Positions 7,885 to 15,244 of a stretch of DNA of 64,000 bases are shown in pieces (positions within the stretch are counted from its first letter, which is position 1; each line of letters starts with the position of its first letter). A program made the translations under genes and the position numbers. Under the pieces are notes generated by a model. That model was given only the letters and a program-made list of their open reading frames with translations, was not told where the DNA came from and searched no databases. Source of the DNA: CAYUVH01 sp964448135 (GTDB lineage Bacteria > Verrucomicrobiota > Verrucomicrobiia > Limisphaerales > UBA8199); assembly GCA_964448135.1 (NCBI GenBank), contig CAYUVH010000034.1, forward strand, positions 96,178-160,177, given 5' to 3'.

Positions 7885-9360
7885 ATGAAGAACCTCCTCT
7901 CGATCTCCTGCGCCGCCGCGTTGCTGTTCCCGGTCACGTCCCCAGCCTTGGATACAGCCGCGCGCCCCAACATCCTGTTCATCCTCTCGGACGACCAATC
8001 CGTCCCACACGCCGGCTGCTACGGCGACAAGGCCATCAAAACCCCGAACCTGGATCATTTTGCGAGCGAAGGCATGTGCTTCGAGAAACAATTCTGCGGC
8101 GCGCCGCAGTGCGTGCCTTCGCGCGCGACGTTCATGACGGGCCGCTCGCCGGTCGCGGCGCGGATCACGCGGTTTTCGTCGCCGCTGCCCGCGGATGTCC
8201 CCACGCTGCCGGAGCTGCTGCGCGCGGACGGGTATTACACGGGGATTTGCCGGCGCACGTATCATCTGGACGGCGCTTCCGGTCCGGACACCAGCGCGGT
8301 GTTTCAACGGCACCCGGAATTGAAAACCTTTGCCAACCGCGTGGATTTTCTGGAGGTGGATTCCACGCGCGACCGCACCGTGCCGGTGGTCAACGAGTTC
8401 CTCGATAAAGTGCCGGCAGGAAAGCCGTTCTTCCTCTGGGTCAGCTTCAACGATCCGCATCATCCCTGGGACGAGAAAGCGATCCCGCAGCCGCACGACC
8501 CCGCGAAGATCACCGTGCCGCCGTACTTGCCCGACCTTCCCGAAGTGCGCAAAGACCTCGCGCGTTACTACGACGAAATCGCGCGCATGGACGAGGAGTT
8601 TCAGTGGGTGATGGACATCCTCCAGAAGCGCGGCCTGGCCACGAACACGATTGTGGTCTTCATGGGTGACAACGGCTACGCCTTCCCGCACGGCAAAGGT
8701 TCGCTGTACGATCCCGGCCTGAACACGCCGCTGATCGTCCGTTGGCCGGGCAAAGTCAAACCCGGCACGCGCAGCCGCGAACTAATCTCCGGCGAAGACA
8801 TCGCCCCCACCCTGCTGGCGGCGGCGGGATTACCGGCCGCGAAGGGCATGAGCGGCGTGAGTTTCCTGAATCTGCTCCTCGGCGAAAAATTCGAAGGGCG
8901 CAAATACATCTTCGCCGAGCGCGGAGTGCATGGGCAGGCGACCTTCAACGAAAACACGAAAGCGAATGGCTACGACCTGTCCCGTTGCGCGCGCTCGAAG
9001 CAGTTCAAGCTGATCTACAACTGCACGCCGAACCAAATCTACGCGCCGGTGGATAGCACGGGCGACAGCTATTGGCAGCGGATGGAAGCCCTGCACCGCG
9101 AAGGCAAGCTCGCGCCCGAATTCGAGCGCACCTACTTCACGTCGCCCCGGCCCATTTATGAGCTCTACGACCTGGATAAAGACCCGGGCGAACTCCACAA
9201 CCTCGCGGGGAAGCCGGAATATCGGGACGTTCAGCGCGAGCTCGTCGCGGCGCTCCAGGAAAAAATGATTCTGGATTACGATTATCTGCCACTACCCAGC
9301 AACGGAGACGGCCCGGCCCGGGGAAAACAGAAGGCCGGAAAGAAACGTAGCGCGGAGTGA
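7885..9360 (+). CDS. Secreted formylglycine-dependent sulfatase
   Basis: The frame is open far upstream, but the ATG at 7885 (MKNLLSISCAAALLFPV) gives a signal peptide and a 491-residue mature-size sulfatase. The N-terminal metal-binding motif is NILFILSDDQ, and the active-site signature is CVPSR with Cys76, the residue converted to formylglycine, followed by ATFMTGRSP. A second metal-site motif, FMGDNGYAFPHGKG, is present. It belongs to the large S1 sulfatase group used by Planctomycetes and Verrucomicrobia to remove sulfate esters from polysaccharides. Export suggests a periplasmic or surface location. The exact substrate is not readable. A second sulfatase lies at 51433. Confidence 0.93.
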   Translation: MKNLLSISCAAALLFPVTSPALDTAARPNILFILSDDQSVPHAGCYGDKAIKTPNLDHFASEGMCFEKQFCGAPQCVPSRATFMTGRSPVAARITRFSSPLPADVPTLPELLRADGYYTGICRRTYHLDGASGPDTSAVFQRHPELKTFANRVDFLEVDSTRDRTVPVVNEFLDKVPAGKPFFLWVSFNDPHHPWDEKAIPQPHDPAKITVPPYLPDLPEVRKDLARYYDEIARMDEEFQWVMDILQKRGLATNTIVVFMGDNGYAFPHGKGSLYDPGLNTPLIVRWPGKVKPGTRSRELISGEDIAPTLLAAAGLPAAKGMSGVSFLNLLLGEKFEGRKYIFAERGVHGQATFNENTKANGYDLSRCARSKQFKLIYNCTPNQIYAPVDSTGDSYWQRMEALHREGKLAPEFERTYFTSPRPIYELYDLDKDPGELHNLAGKPEYRDVQRELVAALQEKMILDYDYLPLPSNGDGPARGKQKAGKKRSAE

Positions 9361-9468
9361 TCCAGACTAATTGTCAGAATTCATTTCGGATCGAATGGGT
9401 GGGGCGAGCGTCCTCGCGAGCCATTTCCAGAAATCTATTTTGTCATTCATTAAAGACTCCCTTTTGAA

Positions 9469-9535
9469 AGCCCCAACGGGGCGCCCCATACCAGCCCGGG
9501 GCAAAGCGCCTCAGGGAGCGACGCCCCGGGTTAAG
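9469..9535. repeat. GC-rich intergenic repeat with two hairpins
   Basis: The stretch contains GCCCCAACGGGGC (9470-9482), then CCCGGGGC (9495-9502) pairing with GCCCCGGG (9523-9530). This layout, a short GCCCC hairpin followed by a longer CCCGGGG hairpin, is familiar from intergenic REP-like repeats of Verrucomicrobia and Planctomycetes (from memory, not searched). Only one copy was noticed here. Confidence 0.6.
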
Positions 9536-9551
9536 ACGCCCAACCCATCAT

Positions 9552-9622
9552 CCTCTCCTTTTTCCGTTTTTGTTTGCCGAGCCATTTTGAGGCTCGGCAA
9601 ACAAAAATGGAAAAAGGAGAGG
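9552..9622. terminator. Very long 32-bp hairpin
   Basis: Arms 9552-9583 and 9591-9622 are complementary over 32 bp with one G-T wobble (9566 with 9608) and a 7-base loop, ATTTTGA. It lies between the sulfatase (plus strand) and the methyltransferase (minus strand), which converge here, so it could be a two-way terminator. The stem is far longer than a usual intrinsic terminator. The rest of the 9361-9729 gap holds the GC-rich repeat and nothing else I can identify. Confidence 0.75.
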
Positions 9623-9729
9623 GAATCATTTTGAATCACGCGACCCAGGACGGCGCTTGCCGCTAACCGGCACTTGTCCTGGGCAATTACCTGTCCTCCT
9701 TTCAGGACTTCAATTTGGCCGCCCCACCC

Positions 9730-10641
9730 TCAACGCGGCCGCAACACCACCACTAGATTGTCCGCCAATCCCGCTGCCCCCAAACTTTTCTCCGCGAGCC
9801 AATACACCGTCTTCACGGGCTTCAGCCACGCGTTCTGTTTCATTGCCGTCGTCCGCCCGAGCAACGCGGCGCGCTCGGTGTTGGATACTTCCCGGCCGCC
9901 GCTCCGAAGATCCTGCCAGATCAACATCGGGTTGAAATGCGTGCAATGGACGCTCTCAACGATGAACCGCTCACGAGTGATTTCCTCCAAAGTGCGGCGC
10001 GTGAAGTAGTTCACGTGCTGCGGATAGAAATAACGGTATCGCCGGCCGAGCACTCTCGCGGCAAGCGATTTTAAATTTGGAACAAGGACGAAACATCGTC
10101 CCTCGGGGCGAAGCAGCGTGGCAGCTTTGTCCAAAAAATCGCGCGGTTTGCCCAGGTGCTCCAGCACGGCCCAGAAGGCAATGGCGTCGAATTGCTTGCC
10201 GGCAAAGTCGTGCTTCAAGAAATCGCCGCGCAGCACAGGCACCCCTTGCGACTCCGCGTAATCCAACGGCGGACCGCTGGCATCCATGCCGAGCGTGCGA
10301 TACATCTCGGGGAATCGGCGCCGGAGTTCGTGCAGGAAGCCACCGGTCGAACAGCCGACATCGAGGACGTCGCCGCCCCGGCAATGCCGCCGAAAGATGC
10401 GCAGCTCGCGGGCGAAGCGGACCGGCGCGTAGTCACCCTGCAGTTTGGCCGGAGAGAGATAGTAGCCCGCGCCTTCGCGATCGTAATATTCGCCCGAGAG
10501 AAAATCCTCCGGCACCGGGCTGGCGTACACCATCGAACACTTCCGGCAGCGCACGAGCCGCAGTTCGCCCTTTTGCAACCGCGGGGCGGATTCGCCGGAC
10601 CCGCACACGGGGCAATCGCGAATGACCTGGGCCTGGTTCAT
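9730..10641 (-). CDS. Zinc-ribbon class I SAM-dependent methyltransferase
   Basis: The ATG at 10641 (MNQAQVIRDCPVCGSG) is chosen because it starts right before a zinc ribbon; the frame extends to 10731. The 303-residue protein has Cys10, Cys13, Cys32 and Cys35 as a CxxC...CxxC ribbon. The SAM-binding motif DVLDVGCSTGG follows at about 91-101, then FDAIAFWAVLEHL at motif IV. This arrangement is typical of Methyltransf_23-type enzymes of sugar or cell-envelope pathways. Substrate unknown. It is a single gene, convergent with the sulfatase. Confidence 0.85.
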   Translation of the reverse strand: MNQAQVIRDCPVCGSGESAPRLQKGELRLVRCRKCSMVYASPVPEDFLSGEYYDREGAGYYLSPAKLQGDYAPVRFARELRIFRRHCRGGDVLDVGCSTGGFLHELRRRFPEMYRTLGMDASGPPLDYAESQGVPVLRGDFLKHDFAGKQFDAIAFWAVLEHLGKPRDFLDKAATLLRPEGRCFVLVPNLKSLAARVLGRRYRYFYPQHVNYFTRRTLEEITRERFIVESVHCTHFNPMLIWQDLRSGGREVSNTERAALLGRTTAMKQNAWLKPVKTVYWLAEKSLGAAGLADNLVVVLRPR

Positions 10642-10833
10642 GGGGTTTGAAATTTCAATTGCGCGGCGGGAAGATTCAGCCACATGAGTTGCGGGCGGGC
10701 AAGTCTGAGTGGAAACGTGAAAGCGGGCCAAAACTTAACCGCAAAGAGCGCAAAGGACGCAAAAAGGATGCACAGATCAGAATTTCTCAAAAAGTTTGTC
10801 GGTTTTTGCCGGGTGCGTCAGTGTTATCTGTGA

Positions 10834-12309
10834 ATGATGGCTGACGACATGGCGCTGGTTCGGGAGTTCGCCGACAGCCAATCCGAACCGGCATTTGCCG
10901 CGCTCGTGGAGCGGCATGTCGCCCTGGTGCATTCGGCGGCACTGCGACAGACCGGCGACCCCCATCTGGCCGAGGAAGTCACCCAGGCGGTTTTCCTCAT
11001 CCTCGCGCGCAAGGCGGCGACGCTGGGGCCGGACACCATTCTATCAGCATGGCTTTACCGGGCCGCCCGTTTCGCGGCGGCCGACGCGCTGAAGCTCCAG
11101 CGCCGGCGCCGTGAACGCGAACAGGAGGCCAGCATGCAATCGAATCTGGAAAGCGACGACACGGCCGACGCCTGGCAGCAACTCTGCCCGCTTTTGGACG
11201 ACGCCATGGCCGACCTTTCCGAAGGCGAACGGGCATCGCTGGTGTTGAGGTATTTTGAAAACCGTCCGTGGCGGGAAGTGGCCGCGCTGCTGCGCGTGAC
11301 CGAGGATGCCGCGCAAAAGCGGGCCACGCGCGCACTCGACCGGTTGCGCGTGCTCTTCGCGAATCGCGGCGTAACCCTTTCCGCCACGCTCATCGGCGGC
11401 GCGGTTTCGGCCAATTCGGTGCAAGCCGTGCCTGCGGGCTTCGCCGCCACGATTTCCACCGCCGCCATCACCAGCACTGCCGCCGCCTCCGTCGCCGTCA
11501 TCACCGCCACCAAAACCATCGCCATGACAACCTTACAAAAGATCGCTGTGACCGCCGCGCTCACCGCCGCCGTGGGCGTGGGGATTTACGAGACCCGACA
11601 AGCCCACGAAGCCCGGGCCGAAGCACTGGTACACCAAAAAGGCCACGCGTCGCTGGCCGACCAGGTCCGACAATTGCAGTCGGCAAACGAACAGAACTCA
11701 AATACGATTGCCGGCCTGAAGGGAGAACTGGCGAAGAACGAGCAGAACAATTTGGAACTGCTGCGGCTTCGCGGGCAGACGGGGACACAAAAGAGTCGAG
11801 AGGAGGAATTGGCCAGGTTACGCGACGAAAACCTGAAACTGTTCCTCAAAGCAGGTGTTCTCGAAGGCTGGTGGAAAAACCAGACGAACGCACACATTAT
11901 AAAAGGCACCTATGTGAACCGCGAAGATTGGACCGACAATGGAACCCGCGAGCCATTGGACGCACTGTTGACGTTTCTGGCAGCCGTGAAGAAAGGGGAC
12001 GAAAAGAGAATGGCTGAAGTATTCATCGGACCGGATTCCCGGAGTAATAAGACGTACGTAGCCAGCCTTCCCAAAACTTATTGGGACAAGCTCACGGGGA
12101 TTCAAGTGGTAGAAGTCGGCGTCATACATGACGGTTCCGGACAGAAAAAAGCGGTGATTGATTCCGTTATGGAGACGTCACGACCGGATTCCTCAGTCGT
12201 GAAATTTGATGATCCTGATGTCCAGCAATTTCATTTGATCAGGCAAAGCACCAGGCGCTGGATGCTGGTTGAAACCAATGGCGGGTGGGCGGTGACGAGA
12301 AGTTTTTGA
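10834..12309 (+). CDS. ECF sigma factor with fused membrane-anchored C-terminal region
   Basis: The N-terminal 190 residues are an ECF sigma factor: region 2 (LVERHVALVHSAALRQTGD, then EEVTQAVFLILARKA) and region 4 (LRYFENRPWREVAALLRVTE). The remaining 300 residues are not sigma-like. They form an Ala/Thr-rich stretch, one transmembrane helix at about 235-252, a coiled coil (about 258-345), and a C-terminal domain with many charged residues. Fused sigma factors of this type are expanded in Verrucomicrobia and Planctomycetes; the C-terminal half probably senses an envelope signal and replaces a separate anti-sigma factor (inference). Two in-frame ATGs, 10834 and 10837, are equally possible starts. 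Confidence 0.85.
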   Translation: MMADDMALVREFADSQSEPAFAALVERHVALVHSAALRQTGDPHLAEEVTQAVFLILARKAATLGPDTILSAWLYRAARFAAADALKLQRRRREREQEASMQSNLESDDTADAWQQLCPLLDDAMADLSEGERASLVLRYFENRPWREVAALLRVTEDAAQKRATRALDRLRVLFANRGVTLSATLIGGAVSANSVQAVPAGFAATISTAAITSTAAASVAVITATKTIAMTTLQKIAVTAALTAAVGVGIYETRQAHEARAEALVHQKGHASLADQVRQLQSANEQNSNTIAGLKGELAKNEQNNLELLRLRGQTGTQKSREEELARLRDENLKLFLKAGVLEGWWKNQTNAHIIKGTYVNREDWTDNGTREPLDALLTFLAAVKKGDEKRMAEVFIGPDSRSNKTYVASLPKTYWDKLTGIQVVEVGVIHDGSGQKKAVIDSVMETSRPDSSVVKFDDPDVQQFHLIRQSTRRWMLVETNGGWAVTRSF

Positions 12310-12398
12310 CATTGGCGGCCCGGCTTGAGCTTAACTTCCTGTTCCTGGGACGACTCTGGACGCTCGGGACACCGGTTGGGATGGGTCAGCACACTCAT

Positions 12399-12472
12399 TC
12401 CGCTCAATGTTTATGGGCCTTGGGACGGGTGGGACGGGTGGAACGGCTTTTCCGAGGGTATGCCCCCCGGCA
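12399..12472. repeat. Intergenic repeat fragment related to 7657-7795
   Basis: Contains CGCTCAATGTTTATGGGCC, a tandem GGGACGGGT, and GAGGGTATGCCCCCCGG. The first and last pieces match motifs in the same order in the non-coding stretch before the sulfatase at 7885. No gene fits here; it separates the sigma factor gene from yraN. Confidence 0.45.
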
Positions 12473-12532
12473 GTCCGGTCGGCCCCGTTCGGCGCTTGAT
12501 TTGGCGGTGGTGAACGGCACGATTGGACGGAG

Positions 12533-12961
12533 ATGGATTTCCTGGCAAAGCTTGGAGCCTTGTTTACTGGGAAGACCGGCCCGGAGCACTTGCGGCGAGG
12601 CCGGCTGGGAGAGCAGGCCGCCCGGCGGCAGTTGCGGCGGCAGGGGATGAAATTTCTCACGGCGAATTTTCGTTCGCCCCGCGGGGAAATTGACTTGGTT
12701 TTTCGCGATGCGGATTGCCTGGTGTTCATCGAGGTGAAGACGCGCTCGTCGGAGGATTGGGTCCGGCCCGCGGCGGCAGTGGACAAGGAACGGCGTCAGC
12801 GGCTCACGCGGGCAGGGTTGGATTACCTGCGCCTGCTGCGCAATCCCCCAGTGAAGGTGCGGTTCGATATCGTGGAGGTCCTGCTCAACGACGGCGCCGT
12901 GCGCGAGGTGCGGCATCTGCCAAATTCATTCGCCATGGAACGGCCGTATCGCTACCGCTAA
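12533..12961 (+). CDS. YraN/UPF0102 family endonuclease-like protein
   Basis: A 142-residue protein with the complete YraN pattern: a basic helix HLRRGRLGEQAARRQLRRQG, then GEIDLVFRD (Glu52, Asp54) and FIEVKTRS (Glu67, Lys69), which together make a PD-(D/E)XK-type site. Family members resemble Holliday junction resolvases and other restriction-like nucleases, but their cellular role is not well defined. The gene stands alone downstream of the sigma factor gene. The usual neighbours (rnhB, rplS, trmD) are not in the window. Confidence 0.9.
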   Translation: MDFLAKLGALFTGKTGPEHLRRGRLGEQAARRQLRRQGMKFLTANFRSPRGEIDLVFRDADCLVFIEVKTRSSEDWVRPAAAVDKERRQRLTRAGLDYLRLLRNPPVKVRFDIVEVLLNDGAVREVRHLPNSFAMERPYRYR

Positions 12962-12980
12962 AATTGCCGGCCTTGCTGAC

Positions 12981-13089
12981 GGAGCGCGGCTCTATGAGCC
13001 GCAGCGCGTGCAAATTCAATTCCCACAGTCGAATCACTTCCAACGCCCTTTTCAAATCGTCCCCGCTGCGGCCCGCAGAACCGCGCTCC
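12981..13089. repeat. Inverted-repeat intergenic element, copy 2
   Basis: A diverged relative of the element at 1759-1868. The left arm GGAGCGCGGCTCTATGAGCC is partly complementary to the right arm ending ACCGCGCTCC. The segment TCGTCCCCGCTGCGG before the right arm is identical to copy 1. The arms have lost part of their pairing, suggesting an older copy. It lies between yraN and the convergent zinc-ribbon membrane protein gene. Confidence 0.7.
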
Positions 13090-13113
13090 GAAAAATCTCG
13101 CGAAAACCGGCGT

Positions 13114-13737
13114 CTACTGCTGCTCCGTCACCGAGGCGATTTGCGCCTTCACCGCATTTTTATCCACCACCAACGCCTTGAAATCCCAGACCGCGCGGCC
13201 TTCCATCCCGGCCTGATAATCGGTCGCCGTGCCCAGCTTCTTCCCGGCCGTGTCGAAAAGGTCCAGCGTCACGCGCACACCGAACCGCTGGCGGGCGGTG
13301 GAATTGGTCAGGCTGCCGATCGCGTAAATAAGATTACCGGCCTTATCCAGGCGAATTTCCCCGGCGCGAAAGCCGTTCAGGCTCACCTTGTTCTCAGGTT
13401 GCGGAGCGGCGGTGCCGTTGCTTGCGGAGGTGGCTTCGGGCGTGTTCGTGCCGGAAGCAGTTCCGTTCCGTTGCTGCAAGACGGACATTTTGGCCCGGGC
13501 CTTGTTCAGCGCGTATAAACCGCCCACCAACCCAAGCAAAAGCACCACCACGGCAATACCGGTCCAGATGAGCGTCCGCCGTGGGATGGTGGGTGGCAGC
13601 GGGGGGGTGTAGAGGAATAATTCGGTGGTCTGTCCGCAATGAGGGCAGGTGGTGGTCTGCCCGGCGGCCTCGGCGGGAAACTCCAGATGCCCGCCGCACT
13701 GGGTGCATTCACCCTTGAGAAACTTCGTCTTGCTCAT
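13114..13737 (-). CDS. Zinc-ribbon membrane protein of unknown function
   Basis: Start at the ATG at 13737 (MSKTKFLKGECTQCGGH); the frame is open to 13809. Cys11, Cys14, Cys31 and Cys34 form a zinc ribbon (CTQC and CPHC). A transmembrane helix follows at about 55-76. The outer domain of about 110 residues resembles the FxLYD-type extracytoplasmic domain (GSLTNSTARQRFGVRVTLDLFD), which begins with a strand describing an addition to or change in a basal value. Such proteins are common and poorly understood. It is divergent from the DUF1501 gene. Confidence 0.7.
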   Translation of the reverse strand: MSKTKFLKGECTQCGGHLEFPAEAAGQTTTCPHCGQTTELFLYTPPLPPTIPRRTLIWTGIAVVVLLLGLVGGLYALNKARAKMSVLQQRNGTASGTNTPEATSASNGTAAPQPENKVSLNGFRAGEIRLDKAGNLIYAIGSLTNSTARQRFGVRVTLDLFDTAGKKLGTATDYQAGMEGRAVWDFKALVVDKNAVKAQIASVTEQQ

Positions 13738-13811
13738 TTTTGGCACCAAAACTGCAAAAAAAGCGAAACCAGCGGCTCGCTTTAAGCATCCGATATGATA
13801 TTGATACAATT

Positions 13812-15242
13812 ATGAGCTTCGACAACAAGCAGAACTCGGGGCACAAGGCGCGTTTGGAGGACCATTTCGTCACCCGCCGGCAGTTTTTGCACCGTGCGGG
13901 CATGGGTTTTGGGGCGCTGGGCCTGGCTTGGATGCTGGGCGAGGAAGGCCTCGGCCTGGTGCCCTCGGCCCGGGCGATCGAGCCGGCGAGCCTGCTGCCG
14001 CGGCAACCGCCCTTCCCCGCCAAGGCGAAGCACGTGGTTCATATTTTCGCCCAGGGCGCACCCTCGCACGTGGATACCTGGGACCCGAAACCGGCCCTGA
14101 CCCAATATGACGGCAAATCCATCCCCGGCCACGACGGCACGGCGATGGGGTCGCCGTTCAAGTTCACGAAGCGCGGCAAGTCGGGCATCGAAGTGAGCGA
14201 AGTATTTCCGAAGCTGGGCGATCTGGTGGACGACATGTCGATCATTCGCTCAATGTACACCGATATTCCCGCCCACGAAGTGGCAACGGTTTACATGAAC
14301 ACCGGTTCGACCCGCCTCGCGCGGCCGAGTATGGGGTCGTGGGTGTTGTATGGCCTGGGCACCGAGAACCAGAACATGCCGGGGTATGTTTCGCTGCGGC
14401 CGGGCGGCACACCTCCGGGCGGCAGCTCGAACTGGCAATCATCCTTCCTGCCCGGGGTGTATCAAGGCGTGAGCATCAACACCAAGGTGCCGAACGTCAA
14501 CCAGCTCATCGAAAACATCCGCAATCAATATACGTCCCTGCCCGAGCAACGCCGGCAATTGGACCTCGTGCACCAGCTGAACGAGTTGCACAGCCAGAAC
14601 ATGCAGAAGGACGCGCAGCTCGAAGCACGGCTGCAGGCCTACGAAATGGCTTTCAAGATGCAAACGGAGGCGACGGACGCCTTCGACATCAACAAGGAGC
14701 CCGGCAGCGTCCGCGAGATGTACGGCCGCTCGACGCAGGGCAATCAATTGCTGATCGCGCGTCGGTTGATCGAGCGCGGTGTGCGCTTTGTGCAGGTTTG
14801 GGCCGGCGGCTGGGATCATCACCAGGACATCGAAGACCGCCTCCCCGAGCGCGCGAAGGAAATTGACGCGCCGCTCGCGGCCTTCATCACGGATTTGAAA
14901 CAACGCAACCTGTTCGACAGCACGCTGATCGTGTGGGGCGGCGAGTTCGGCCGCAAACCCACGCGCGATCGCAACGGCAACGACAACCCCGGCCGCGATC
15001 ACAACGCCAAAGCCTTCACGACCGTGCTGGCCGGCGGCGGCGTCAAAGGCGGCACGGTTTACGGCGCGACGGATGAATTCGGCGCGGCCTCCGTCGAGAA
15101 CAAGGTGCACGTGCACGATCTGCACGCGACCATCCTCGCGTTGCTGGGCTTCGATCATCAGAAACTTACTTATCGGTATAATGGGCGGGACTTTAGGCTG
15201 ACGGATGTGGCGGGGAATGTGGTGAAGCCGATTATTGCGTAA
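13812..15242 (+). CDS. DUF1501 protein, Tat-exported sulfatase-fold protein
   Basis: The ATG at 13812 gives a 476-residue protein with a Tat signal: Arg22-Arg23 in TRRQFLHRAGMGFGALGLA. The frame is open from 13740, but an earlier start would put the twin arginine far inside. The body is typical DUF1501, related to the alkaline phosphatase/sulfatase fold: HIFAQGAPSHVDTWDPKP near the start and WGGEFGRKPTRDRNG toward the end. These proteins are nearly always paired with PSCyt1/DUF1549/DUF1553 proteins in Planctomycetes and Verrucomicrobia, as here: the next gene starts 2 bases after this stop. They are thought to act in polysaccharide breakdown at the envelope, but no member here has a tested role. 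Confidence 0.92.
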   Translation: MSFDNKQNSGHKARLEDHFVTRRQFLHRAGMGFGALGLAWMLGEEGLGLVPSARAIEPASLLPRQPPFPAKAKHVVHIFAQGAPSHVDTWDPKPALTQYDGKSIPGHDGTAMGSPFKFTKRGKSGIEVSEVFPKLGDLVDDMSIIRSMYTDIPAHEVATVYMNTGSTRLARPSMGSWVLYGLGTENQNMPGYVSLRPGGTPPGGSSNWQSSFLPGVYQGVSINTKVPNVNQLIENIRNQYTSLPEQRRQLDLVHQLNELHSQNMQKDAQLEARLQAYEMAFKMQTEATDAFDINKEPGSVREMYGRSTQGNQLLIARRLIERGVRFVQVWAGGWDHHQDIEDRLPERAKEIDAPLAAFITDLKQRNLFDSTLIVWGGEFGRKPTRDRNGNDNPGRDHNAKAFTTVLAGGGVKGGTVYGATDEFGAASVENKVHVHDLHATILALLGFDHQKLTYRYNGRDFRLTDVAGNVVKPIIA

Positions 15243-15244
15243 CG

